Part shown: positions 14,616-21,786 of the stretch, piece by piece | How the letters are laid out: every line of letters starts with the position of its first letter | How positions within the stretch are numbered: the stretch's first letter is position 1 | Virus record (IMG/VR): IMGVR_UViG_3300028666_000067 | Span: 1-38,282 of that record | DNA: 38,282 nucleotides | Strand: one strand, 5' to 3' | DNA from: a virus | The notes under the pieces: model-generated | What the model was told of the DNA's origin: nothing | Database searches by the model: none | The model's input: only the letters and a program-made list of their open reading frames with translations | Translations under genes and position numbers: made by a program

Positions 14616-15184
14616 AGATCATATTTGAAGGTGCAGACAAAACAGGCAAGACGACATTGGCCAATCTTCTCTCGAAGAAACTTGGCATGAAGATGTTCTA
14701 TCCTCCGAGAGCAACTGACAACGTGAGCTTCCCGGAAGGTGGAAAGATAGAGCACTACTTCTTAGGCATCAACAAAACAATGCTTGAGATGTTCAAGATG
14801 TTCGACAACTTCATCTGCGATCGTTTCTTCATATCGGACGCAGTGTACTCTAAGATCTACGGAAGAACACAGAACATCAGCACGCCAATGATCACAAGCA
14901 TCGAAGGCGATGTCTTAGTCGTTGTCACAACGTGCTCTTCTGCAACGAGAATGGAACGATTGATCGCAGAAAGTCCAGACGACACTGGACCAGAGTTTGA
15001 TGAACATCTTCATGGTGTGATGTTCACCGAGTACGTGAAGTTCTATGCTCCAAAGTTTCCAGCCAACTTCAGGTTCTTGATCGTTGACACTGGTCGTCAC
15101 AATGAGAAGCAATGCATTGAGATGATAGAGGCAAAGATCAAGTTCATAAGGGCAATGCGCCTTAACAAGAAAAAGAAGTCGTGA
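14612..15184 (+). CDS. deoxynucleoside monophosphate kinase-like P-loop protein
   Basis: 190 aa. Begins MKIIFEGADKTGKTTLA: P-loop GADKTGKTT (7-15) in the form used by thymidylate kinases and dNMP kinases. The DRF motif in NFICDRFFISDAVYSKIYGR is the usual nucleotide-binding Asp-Arg. The C-terminal half matches kinase lid and core length. In the block it could phosphorylate hydroxymethyl-dCMP, or dTMP, to diphosphates for DNA synthesis. Exact substrate not determined; a deoxynucleoside kinase is the alternative. Confidence 0.75.
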   Translation: MKIIFEGADKTGKTTLANLLSKKLGMKMFYPPRATDNVSFPEGGKIEHYFLGINKTMLEMFKMFDNFICDRFFISDAVYSKIYGRTQNISTPMITSIEGDVLVVVTTCSSATRMERLIAESPDDTGPEFDEHLHGVMFTEYVKFYAPKFPANFRFLIVDTGRHNEKQCIEMIEAKIKFIRAMRLNKKKKS

Positions 15185-15744
15185 ACTTAAAGCTGATCAA
15201 CGCAAAAGTCGAACTGTGTAATAAATGTAAGCTGTCACCAAACAGAGGTCTTGGTTATGGTGATGGAAAATCAAAGATCATGTTCATCGCTCAAAACGCT
15301 GGATGGCAACCGAAGTCTCGCACAGCAGACATCATCCCATTCGGTTTAGATGATGGTGGCAACAACAGTGGTAGAACACTCGTCAAGTTGTTCAAAGATG
15401 TAGAGATGAATGCACCATACTACATCACCAACGTGATGAAGTGCCCGACACCAGACAATAGGCCTCCTACAGATGATGAGATCTTTCGATGCATAGACTT
15501 TCTTCGCTTAGAACTAGAGAGTCAGAAGCCGAAGTTGATCTTCGTCATGGGCAACGTGGCTAAGCACTCCTACAACTTCTACATGAAGCGGTTGTTGAAG
15601 AAATTGTTGGATGATGGTCACTGCTGGTTTGTGCATTACATGTGGCATCCACGAGCAGTGATGAGGAATCCAAAGCTTTACGCACAATGGAAAACTGAGT
15701 TCGATGCGTTCTGGACTCAGTACAAACATCTGGTGAAACAATGA
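15181..15744 (+). CDS. uracil-DNA glycosylase superfamily, family-4-like
   Basis: 187 aa, GTG start overlapping the upstream TGA. Four cysteines suited to a 4Fe-4S cluster: CNKC (13, 16), KCPTP (88) and Cys104 in FRCIDFL. TNVMKC matches family 4, as does the C-terminal catalytic loop MWHPRAV (His156). The first active-site motif is usually GEAPG with an acidic residue after it; here it is AQNAGWQPKSR (37-47), so the catalytic pocket is altered. It may excise uracil or another damaged or modified base, or may have lost base excision. Located between a dNMP kinase and the polymerase. Confidence 0.78.
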   Translation: MNLKLINAKVELCNKCKLSPNRGLGYGDGKSKIMFIAQNAGWQPKSRTADIIPFGLDDGGNNSGRTLVKLFKDVEMNAPYYITNVMKCPTPDNRPPTDDEIFRCIDFLRLELESQKPKLIFVMGNVAKHSYNFYMKRLLKKLLDDGHCWFVHYMWHPRAVMRNPKLYAQWKTEFDAFWTQYKHLVKQ

Positions 15745-18700
15745 GCTTTGTCAACTTGCATATACACAGCGAGAACTCCTTACTCGATGGAGTTGGAACG
15801 ATCAAAGAGATCGTGAAGAAAGCCAAAGAGCAAGGTTCACCTGCCATTGCTGTTACTGATCACGGTAATGTCAATGGTGCTGTGCAGCTCTATCAAGAAT
15901 GCAAGGAAAACGGCATCAAACCGATCTTTGGATCAGAGTTCTATTTCGGTTATGATGCTGAGAAGAAAGAGAAGAATACCGGCAACATGCACCTCATCGT
16001 GCTGGCTAAGAACAAGCAAGGCTTTGAGAATCTTCTGCGTCTCAACGGATGGGCCCACAAACACGGGTTCTATCGCAAGCCTCGCATAGACTTCGCTCAT
16101 TTGAAAGAGTTGAAGGAAGGATTGATCGTTCTCTCTGGTTGTACTTCTGGTGTCATCGCCAAGAAGCTGATTGCCAAAGATTACGATGGAGCTTTAGAAT
16201 GGGCAGAGAAATTCAAGAAGGTCTTTGGTGAAGACTACTATCTTGAGATGCAAGTGCACGACTACAAAGAACAAAGGGTCGTGAACAAAGGCATCATCAA
16301 ACTCAGCGCAGAGTTGAAGATCAAAACAGTCATCACCAATGATGCTCACTATGTCAACGAGGATGATGGTCTCCTCCAAGATGTGATGGCACTCATCAAG
16401 CAGAAGAAGACGTGGAAGGATCGAAAGGAGGCTCTGGAAAGAATCAAACGTGGTGAGCCATCCAAAATGCCTTGGGAGCTTGGCTGCAAGCAACTGTGGA
16501 TGAAGAGCGAAGACGAGATGTTAGCGAGTTGGAAGGAATGGCATAAGGACTACATGGATCGTAAGATCTTTGAACGTTCTGTCGCTGAGACTGCGAAACT
16601 CTCGGAGAAGATAGACAATGTCGCTATCGATTCATCTTACAAGTTTCCAAACATCGACTCTAAAAAGAGCGTTGAGGATACCTTTCAAGAAATGCTTGAT
16701 GAAGGCTTTAAGAAACGAGGCTTCAAAGATTCAAGCAAAGATGAGAAAGCAAGAATCAAGTATGAACAGAAGATCCTTCAGGATTTAGGACTCCTGCCAT
16801 ACTTCGTGATCTTGGCCGATGCAATCAAAGAAGCAAGGAAGCGTGGGATCATGGTTGGCATTGGTCGTGGTTCAGCCGCTGGTTCTCTCATCTGCTACTG
16901 CCTCGGCATCACAGGTGTCAATCCTCTGATCCACGGTCTGATGTTCGAAAGGTTCATCAGTCCAGCCAGAAAAGACATGCCTGATATTGACGTGGACTTC
17001 GAATCTGAACGCAAAGGCGAGATCGAAGAATACCTCATCAGCAAGTATGGTGAGGATAAGGTTGGACACGTTGCAACATATGGCATGATGCAGTTGAAGT
17101 CCTCCATCAAAGACGTTTCACGTGTGATGGGTGGAGATCCAAAAGCTACCAACGATTTCACGGCTGTCTTCCCGAAAGACATTGACAAAGAAGTGAAGAC
17201 GAAGTATCCGAAGCTTTCTGATTTTAAGGAAGCCTTCGCTGAGCACGTCGACAAGTTCTTGTCAGCACACGAGAAACATGAGAAGATCCTCAAAACAGCT
17301 TGGAAGCTCAAGGGTAGGATTCGGCACATCAGTCAACATCCAGCTGGGATCGTCATCACTCCTAAGCCATTGGATCACTTGGTTGCGGTACAGCGACACG
17401 GTGGTAAGCTGTTGATTGGCTGGACAGAAGGTCAGAGGAAGGAACTGACTCCTTTCGGCTTTGTGAAGTATGACGTGTTGGGCATCAAAACGCTCGACAT
17501 CTTGAAGAGAGCTTTGCAGCTTATCAAGAAGCGTCATGATAAAGACATCGACATTGAGACCATTCCGCTGACAGACAAGAAAGTCTACAAGAAAATGAGC
17601 AAGGGACTTTCACTCGGTTCCTTCCAGTTTGAAACTGACATCATGGCGATGATGCTCAGAGAACTTAAACCGGATTGCTTCGATGATCTTGCAGCTCTCA
17701 ATGCTCTCGATCGACCTGGTCCGTTGCGAATGAAGATGGACAAGGTCTTCTATGATCTCAAGCATGGTGTTGAGAACAAGAATACGAAGAAGATGGTGAA
17801 ACAGATCATGCGTAAGATGTTCCCTGAAACATACGGCGTTGTGCTGTATCAGGAACAAGTGATGATGGCTGCAATGCAGCTGTCAGGATTCTCAGTCATT
17901 GAAGCTGATGATATGAGAAGGACGATCACGAAGAATGTCGGTAAGTTCGACAAGCCAGAAGTCAAGAAACTGCTTGATGAAGTGAAGCATAAGTTCATCA
18001 GTCGTGCAACAAAGAAGATCGGCGAGTCAGATGCTAAGTTCGTTTGGGAGATCATCTTCAAGTTCACTGAGTACGGCTTCAACAAGGCTCACTCAGTTTG
18101 CTATGCGATGATTGGCTATCAATGCATGTATTTGAAAGTCAACTACCCAATCGAGTTCTACACAGCGATCCTTCAATGGTCCAGTGGCACTGACACTGAG
18201 GTCTACATTGAAGACGCTTTGAAGAACGGCATCAAGATCTTGCCAGTGGATATCAACAAGTCGAAGCTTCGCTTCAAGCCAGAAGGCGATGGCATCAGAT
18301 ATCCATTGGGTCACATCCGTGATGTGAAGAAAGCAGCCGTGAGGATCGTTGAAGAGAAATACAAAAGCTTCGACGACTTCCTCAAGAAGATAACAGGAAA
18401 GCGAGTCAACAAGAAGTCGATCATGTCACTCATCAAGGCTGGTGCATTTGACTCGATGGATCCAAAGATCAAGCGTGACAAGCTTGCCTATCTCTACACT
18501 AAGATGAAAGCCAAACCAAAAGAGAGAGAGGCTATTGAACGAGAGAGGTGGGATGTTTCAAAGCTCCTGAAGATGGAGAAAGAAGCTTATGGCTTTGAAT
18601 TCTCTGTCCATCTGTTCGATGATATGCTCGTCAAGCTTGGAAAAGATCACGGCCTAGAACATTTAGAAAAGGTTTTCGAGAATGACGCCGGTTACCAAGC

Positions 18701-18956
18701 TCACGTTGGTGGTATCATTCGTTCAGTGAGAGAACATCGAGCCAGAAATGGTGTGATGGCCTTCGTTGACTTTCAATTCGGAAAGAAGAAGGCTTCACTT
18801 ACGATCTTTGGTGATCGATGGCAGACGTACAAACACTTCGTCAAGCCAGGTGCATTGTTCTATGGAGATCTCACAGTTTCAGAATATCGTGAGAAGAAGA
18901 ACTTCGTGCTTTCTGGGCGTGGTGGAGCAGATAACTACATGAAAGTTGTAGATTGA
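15741..18956 (+). CDS. dnaE: DNA polymerase III alpha subunit (DnaE-type)
   Basis: 1071 aa, complete. The N-terminal PHP domain starts NLHIHSENSLLDG and keeps the metal ligands His7, His9, Asp40-His41, Glu66, His84, Cys134 and Asp201/His203. The polymerase palm has MPDIDVDF with catalytic Asp415 and Asp417, and KYDVLGIKTLD with Asp578. GFNKAHSVCYAMIGYQCMYL and the helix-hairpin-helix KSIMSLIKAGAFDSM follow, then a C-terminal OB-like region. Slightly shorter than E. coli DnaE (about 1160). It would be the phage replicase; the intact PHP metal site could supply proofreading, since no DnaQ-like exonuclease is seen in the window. Starts with an ATGA overlap. Confidence 0.97.
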   Translation: MSFVNLHIHSENSLLDGVGTIKEIVKKAKEQGSPAIAVTDHGNVNGAVQLYQECKENGIKPIFGSEFYFGYDAEKKEKNTGNMHLIVLAKNKQGFENLLRLNGWAHKHGFYRKPRIDFAHLKELKEGLIVLSGCTSGVIAKKLIAKDYDGALEWAEKFKKVFGEDYYLEMQVHDYKEQRVVNKGIIKLSAELKIKTVITNDAHYVNEDDGLLQDVMALIKQKKTWKDRKEALERIKRGEPSKMPWELGCKQLWMKSEDEMLASWKEWHKDYMDRKIFERSVAETAKLSEKIDNVAIDSSYKFPNIDSKKSVEDTFQEMLDEGFKKRGFKDSSKDEKARIKYEQKILQDLGLLPYFVILADAIKEARKRGIMVGIGRGSAAGSLICYCLGITGVNPLIHGLMFERFISPARKDMPDIDVDFESERKGEIEEYLISKYGEDKVGHVATYGMMQLKSSIKDVSRVMGGDPKATNDFTAVFPKDIDKEVKTKYPKLSDFKEAFAEHVDKFLSAHEKHEKILKTAWKLKGRIRHISQHPAGIVITPKPLDHLVAVQRHGGKLLIGWTEGQRKELTPFGFVKYDVLGIKTLDILKRALQLIKKRHDKDIDIETIPLTDKKVYKKMSKGLSLGSFQFETDIMAMMLRELKPDCFDDLAALNALDRPGPLRMKMDKVFYDLKHGVENKNTKKMVKQIMRKMFPETYGVVLYQEQVMMAAMQLSGFSVIEADDMRRTITKNVGKFDKPEVKKLLDEVKHKFISRATKKIGESDAKFVWEIIFKFTEYGFNKAHSVCYAMIGYQCMYLKVNYPIEFYTAILQWSSGTDTEVYIEDALKNGIKILPVDINKSKLRFKPEGDGIRYPLGHIRDVKKAAVRIVEEKYKSFDDFLKKITGKRVNKKSIMSLIKAGAFDSMDPKIKRDKLAYLYTKMKAKPKEREAIERERWDVSKLLKMEKEAYGFEFSVHLFDDMLVKLGKDHGLEHLEKVFENDAGYQAHVGGIIRSVREHRARNGVMAFVDFQFGKKKASLTIFGDRWQTYKHFVKPGALFYGDLTVSEYREKKNFVLSGRGGADNYMKVVD

Positions 18957-18977
18957 GATCTAACTCATGGAGGTGGA

Positions 18978-19457
18978 ATGCTAAAGCCAGTGTTCGATAT
19001 GACCGTGATCAAAAAGCTCTTGAGAGTCGTGGTGTTCAACATGCCTTTCAAGAACAAGTTCGTTCACGTGATCGTTGGTGACGCTGAGTCTGGTTTTACA
19101 CCGGACACAAGTGACATCACAAACGCTCTTCACGAGATGGCGACAAAGGATCAGAAGAACTTCGGTGACACAGTCTTCCTCACTACAAACGCTGGTATCA
19201 AGTTCAGACCAATGAGGATCGAGAGCTTGAAGAAGAAGATCACCTTCGTGATCGTTGGTGATGAGAACACAAAGTATGACGATGTGGAGTTCAAGAAGAT
19301 CGAGTTAGAAGTGAAAGCCGCTTTTGAATCTGCGAAGCTCAGCACGACAAGGGTCGTTGTGTTGAGGTATCCAGTGCAGATGGTAAGCGGTGACGATGTC
19401 GAGGAGGCTCCACATGTCGAAGTTCGGAAACCAGGAGTTGATACAAAAGCTTCGTGA
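18978..19457 (+). CDS. hypothetical protein with internal VIVGD duplication
   Basis: 159 aa, preceded by AACTCATGGAGG (18962-18973), a short form of the repeated leader. The segment KFVHVIVGDAE (28-37) recurs as ITFVIVGDEN (88-97), and the coding DNA repeats CGTGATCGTTGGTGA exactly, pointing to an internal duplication of a strand-turn unit. Alpha/beta, no known catalytic motif. Lies between the polymerase and the recombination/SSB genes. Function unknown. Confidence 0.65.
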   Translation: MLKPVFDMTVIKKLLRVVVFNMPFKNKFVHVIVGDAESGFTPDTSDITNALHEMATKDQKNFGDTVFLTTNAGIKFRPMRIESLKKKITFVIVGDENTKYDDVEFKKIELEVKAAFESAKLSTTRVVVLRYPVQMVSGDDVEEAPHVEVRKPGVDTKAS

Positions 19458-19974
19458 CAAGATAGGCGGTGAGGAGTTCAGCATCAGCATCAATGCATTG
19501 CAGTACAAAGGCAATGTGCTTGAGATGCTGATCTCCTACGATCCAGACGACTACGATTCTCTTCAACGTGAGTTCCTCCTTCAACCAACGCGTTTTGCAA
19601 AGTTTGGTATCTTCTTAGCTAAAGCAAAAGACATGCTGAGTGATACTGAACGGCAATTCAAGAAGTGGAAGCGAAGCAAGCGACGCGTAGCTATTGAACG
19701 GTTGCATCGTCGATTCAAAGAGGATGGCATCAAACGTGGTATCACAAACGACGACATTGATGCCTACATCGAGGAGAAGTTCGCTGATGAACATGAAGAA
19801 TTCGAGAGAAAGCTTCAGCGTTGGAGGAAGAATGTCGACATTCTGGAGGTAATCAAAGACTCGTTCAAGCAGAAGAAGGACATGCTAGTTAGCGCTGGTA
19901 TGCTCTTCAATAAGGCCATCGACCTCGGCTTCATTGAGGTCAAGAAGCGCAAACTCATCAATCATTCAAACTAA
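19414..19974 (+). CDS. UvsY-like recombination mediator candidate
   Basis: 186 aa from ATG 19414, chosen because GAGGAGG precedes it by about 6 bases. After an N-terminal alpha/beta part, residues 60-175 form long helices: KFGIFLAKAKDMLSDTERQF, then TNDDIDAYIEEKFADEHEEF, then DSFKQKKDMLVSAGMLFNKA. A basic helix pair, a 'T-x-x-x-I-x-A-x-I' segment and a final 'K-x-x-ML' helix are typical of the UvsY-like phage proteins often encoded beside SSB. These load RecA/UvsX recombinases onto SSB-coated DNA. RecA and SSB follow here, which supports the idea. Similarity is by pattern only. Confidence 0.5.
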   Translation: MSKFGNQELIQKLRDKIGGEEFSISINALQYKGNVLEMLISYDPDDYDSLQREFLLQPTRFAKFGIFLAKAKDMLSDTERQFKKWKRSKRRVAIERLHRRFKEDGIKRGITNDDIDAYIEEKFADEHEEFERKLQRWRKNVDILEVIKDSFKQKKDMLVSAGMLFNKAIDLGFIEVKKRKLINHSN

Positions 19975-19983
19975 GAGGTAACC

Positions 19984-21084
19984 GTGGGTAACAAGTGGCA
20001 AGACGCAATCGCAAACAGCGGTGGTGACGATATCCGCCGTTTGAAGGTCAACGCTCCAGCCAAGGGTGAGAAAACGAAGCTCAGGATTCGCATCATCGAC
20101 AACAACTTCGAAGATGCGTGGGTTCACTTCTTCCCTGGCTTCAAAGAGAACGGTGAGAAGGGAGTTCGCTTTGCCGTGTGTCATGGCAAGGGCAAGTGCC
20201 CTATCTGCGCCAAGTTCGAGGAGAGCGGAGACGAGGACTTCAAGGCGAAGCGTCAGTTCTACATGAACGTGATCGATCGCAAGGCTGAGAAGCCTCAGGT
20301 CATGGTCTACCAATGCGGTTTCGGTACGTTCAAAGACATCGCTGCTCTCACTGATGAGGATTCCGGTCTCACGGATCCCAGCGAGTTCGATGTGATCATC
20401 ACTCGTGTCGGTAGCAAGAAGACCGACACACGCTACACGATCAAGCCGTTCATGAAGGATGGCGTGGTCGTGAAGAAGAAGTTGCCTTCCGACCTGCGTG
20501 AACTGATCGCTGCCAAGACGGAGGACGGTGGTCCTTATGATCTCTCCAAGTTCGTCGAGAAGGTTTCGATCGACGACATCGAAGAGATGCTGACTGGCAA
20601 CTTCTCGTCCAAGGCCAAGGGCAAGAAGAAGGACGATGACGAGGATGACGAAGACGAGAAGCCGAAGAAGAAAGGAAAGAAGTACGCCGCTGATGACGAT
20701 GAGGACGAGGACGACAAGCCGAAAAAGAAGAAGAAGTCGTCTGATGACGATGAGGATGATGAGGACGAGGACGAGAAGCCGAAAAAGAAGTCCAAGAAAG
20801 ACGAAGATGAGGATGACGATGAGGACGAGGACGAGAAGCCCAAGAAAAAGGGCAAGAAGAAAGATGATGAGGACGAGGACGAAGATGAGAAGCCTCGGAA
20901 AAAGTCGAAGAAGAAGGATGATGACGACGAAGACGAGGATGAGGACGAAGATGAGAAGCCCAAGAAAAAGGGCAAGTCCAAGTCTGACGATGACGACGAG
21001 GACGAAGATGAAGACGAGGATGAGAAGCCTCGCAAGAAGTCGAAGTCCAAGAAGGACGACGACGATGATGAGGATGAAGACTGA
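19984..21084 (+). CDS. single-stranded DNA-binding protein, gp32-like, with acidic tail
   Basis: 366 aa, GTG start after AGAGG. Residues 1-205 form the DNA-binding core. It holds a zinc site (VCHGKGKCPIC, Cys66/His67/Cys72/Cys75), FYMNVIDRK, CGFGTFKDIAAL and FDVIITRVG, the layout of T4 gp32-like phage SSBs. Residues 210-366 are an unusually long tail of DE-rich runs and KPKKKGK linkers ending DDDDDEDED. Short acidic SSB tails recruit replication partners and compete with DNA; a 155-residue tail broken by Lys blocks is odd. The tail resembles the repeat of the 9154 gene. Sits before recA and after polymerase. Confidence 0.85.
   Translation: MGNKWQDAIANSGGDDIRRLKVNAPAKGEKTKLRIRIIDNNFEDAWVHFFPGFKENGEKGVRFAVCHGKGKCPICAKFEESGDEDFKAKRQFYMNVIDRKAEKPQVMVYQCGFGTFKDIAALTDEDSGLTDPSEFDVIITRVGSKKTDTRYTIKPFMKDGVVVKKKLPSDLRELIAAKTEDGGPYDLSKFVEKVSIDDIEEMLTGNFSSKAKGKKKDDDEDDEDEKPKKKGKKYAADDDEDEDDKPKKKKKSSDDDEDDEDEDEKPKKKSKKDEDEDDDEDEDEKPKKKGKKKDDEDEDEDEKPRKKSKKKDDDDEDEDEDEDEKPKKKGKSKSDDDDEDEDEDEDEKPRKKSKSKKDDDDDEDED
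20626..21080 (+). repeat. in-frame acidic/Lys coding repeat in the SSB tail
   Basis: Imperfect tandem units of roughly 50-65 bases: GAT/GAC/GAG runs, then GAGAAGCC(G/C/T)-AAGAAAAAG-type linkers. Similar at base level to 9233-9840, which makes the pair a potential recombination substrate. Confidence 0.75.
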
Positions 21085-21088
21085 TCTT

Positions 21089-21120
21089 GTTCGGCTGAGG
21101 TACCCCCACTTCAGCTGAAC
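21089..21120 (+). other. strong hairpin after the SSB gene
   Basis: GTTCGGCTGAGGT, loop ACCCCC, ACTTCAGCTGAAC: 13 bp including two G-T wobbles, 4 bases after the SSB stop. No T-run follows, so it is not a standard intrinsic terminator. It may stabilise the SSB mRNA, be a processing site, or begin a structured RNA. Confidence 0.6.
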
Positions 21121-21319
21121 GAGTGCAATGATGAGTCGAAAGACAGGTTGGACAAGCAGAGTTGAGTTGTCGGGACGATGTTGCCATCCGCTCAACTTCT
21201 CCTTCTGTCGTGGAAAGGTCAGGTCAGAGAGAAACTGATCCCGGGAATCGACTACTGGTTACGTGCCATCCTACACAATGGGCCACGCAGATCATCATTG
21301 TTTTCTTTTCGGAGCTACA
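21121..21319 (+). other. non-coding region with further stem-loops
   Basis: No convincing gene in these 199 bases. AGTTGAG (21160-21166) pairs with CTCAACT (21191-21197), enclosing an inner GATG-TTGC-CATC hairpin. A weaker hairpin (GGTCAG/CTGATCC) lies near 21220-21242. With the hairpin at 21089-21120 it may form a structured leader or a small RNA. Confidence 0.4.
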
Positions 21320-21688
21320 ATGCAGGCTGGATTCAATGAATTCGGAAAGCTCTATATCAAGTTCGCTATGAACTTCGCGATCCCGTTAGCAAAGGGAAGC
21401 CAAGACTTCATCTCACCAACAGTTGGTGGAATGAAGAACATGGCTGAAAAGTTCATTGGCAAAAAGTTCGTGTTGCATGGTGGTGGACCAGAGATCGGAA
21501 CGTGCACTGATGTTGAGAACCCTGTGTTCGGTCACTACATCTTTGTGGTGACTGTCGACGACAGGTACAAAGACATCGTGCTCAAGATCCTGCAGCTCAA
21601 TCATCCATCCATCAGTTCAAAGCTACACGATGCTAAAGGTGAACTGACCTTAGAGCAAAAAGAAGTCTCAGTTACAAAGCCCACCTAG
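21320..21688 (+). CDS. hypothetical protein, 122 aa
   Basis: ATG 21320 follows GGAG (21311-21314) by 5 bases; a GTG at 21263 in frame lacks a ribosome site. Begins MQAGFNEFGKLYIKF. An N-terminal hydrophobic/amphipathic helix (FAMNFAIPLAKG) is followed by a beta-rich region (FVLHGGGPEIG, HYIFVVTVDDRY). No family recognised. Stands as a single gene between two non-coding gaps. Function unknown. Confidence 0.6.
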   Translation: MQAGFNEFGKLYIKFAMNFAIPLAKGSQDFISPTVGGMKNMAEKFIGKKFVLHGGGPEIGTCTDVENPVFGHYIFVVTVDDRYKDIVLKILQLNHPSISSKLHDAKGELTLEQKEVSVTKPT

Positions 21689-21786
21689 GGCAGTACCGTT
21701 TATCCTTACGTATCTGCAAGGATCGACGAGCCTAGGCCAACCTGTGTGGTTCCGGAAATGCCGTAGGGATCAACTTGAGGCACTAA
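21689..21786 (+). promoter_or_regulatory. recA leader with hairpin and palindromes
   Basis: 98 bases before recA. ATCCTT (21702-21707) pairs with AAGGAT (21718-21723). CCTAGG lies at 21731-21736 with another copy at the end of the upstream gene, and the palindrome TTCCGGAA lies near 21750. TTGAGG before the ATG is the ribosome site. No clear -35/-10 pair; regulatory role is a guess. Confidence 0.35.

Noticed and set aside
21089-21120. Intrinsic terminator for SSB
   Set aside because: The stem is strong but no T-run follows; listed as a hairpin of unknown role.
19966-21195. 409-codon minus-strand frame rich in Leu/Val opposite the SSB gene
   Set aside because: Product of the repeat tail's composition; the + strand SSB motifs explain the region.
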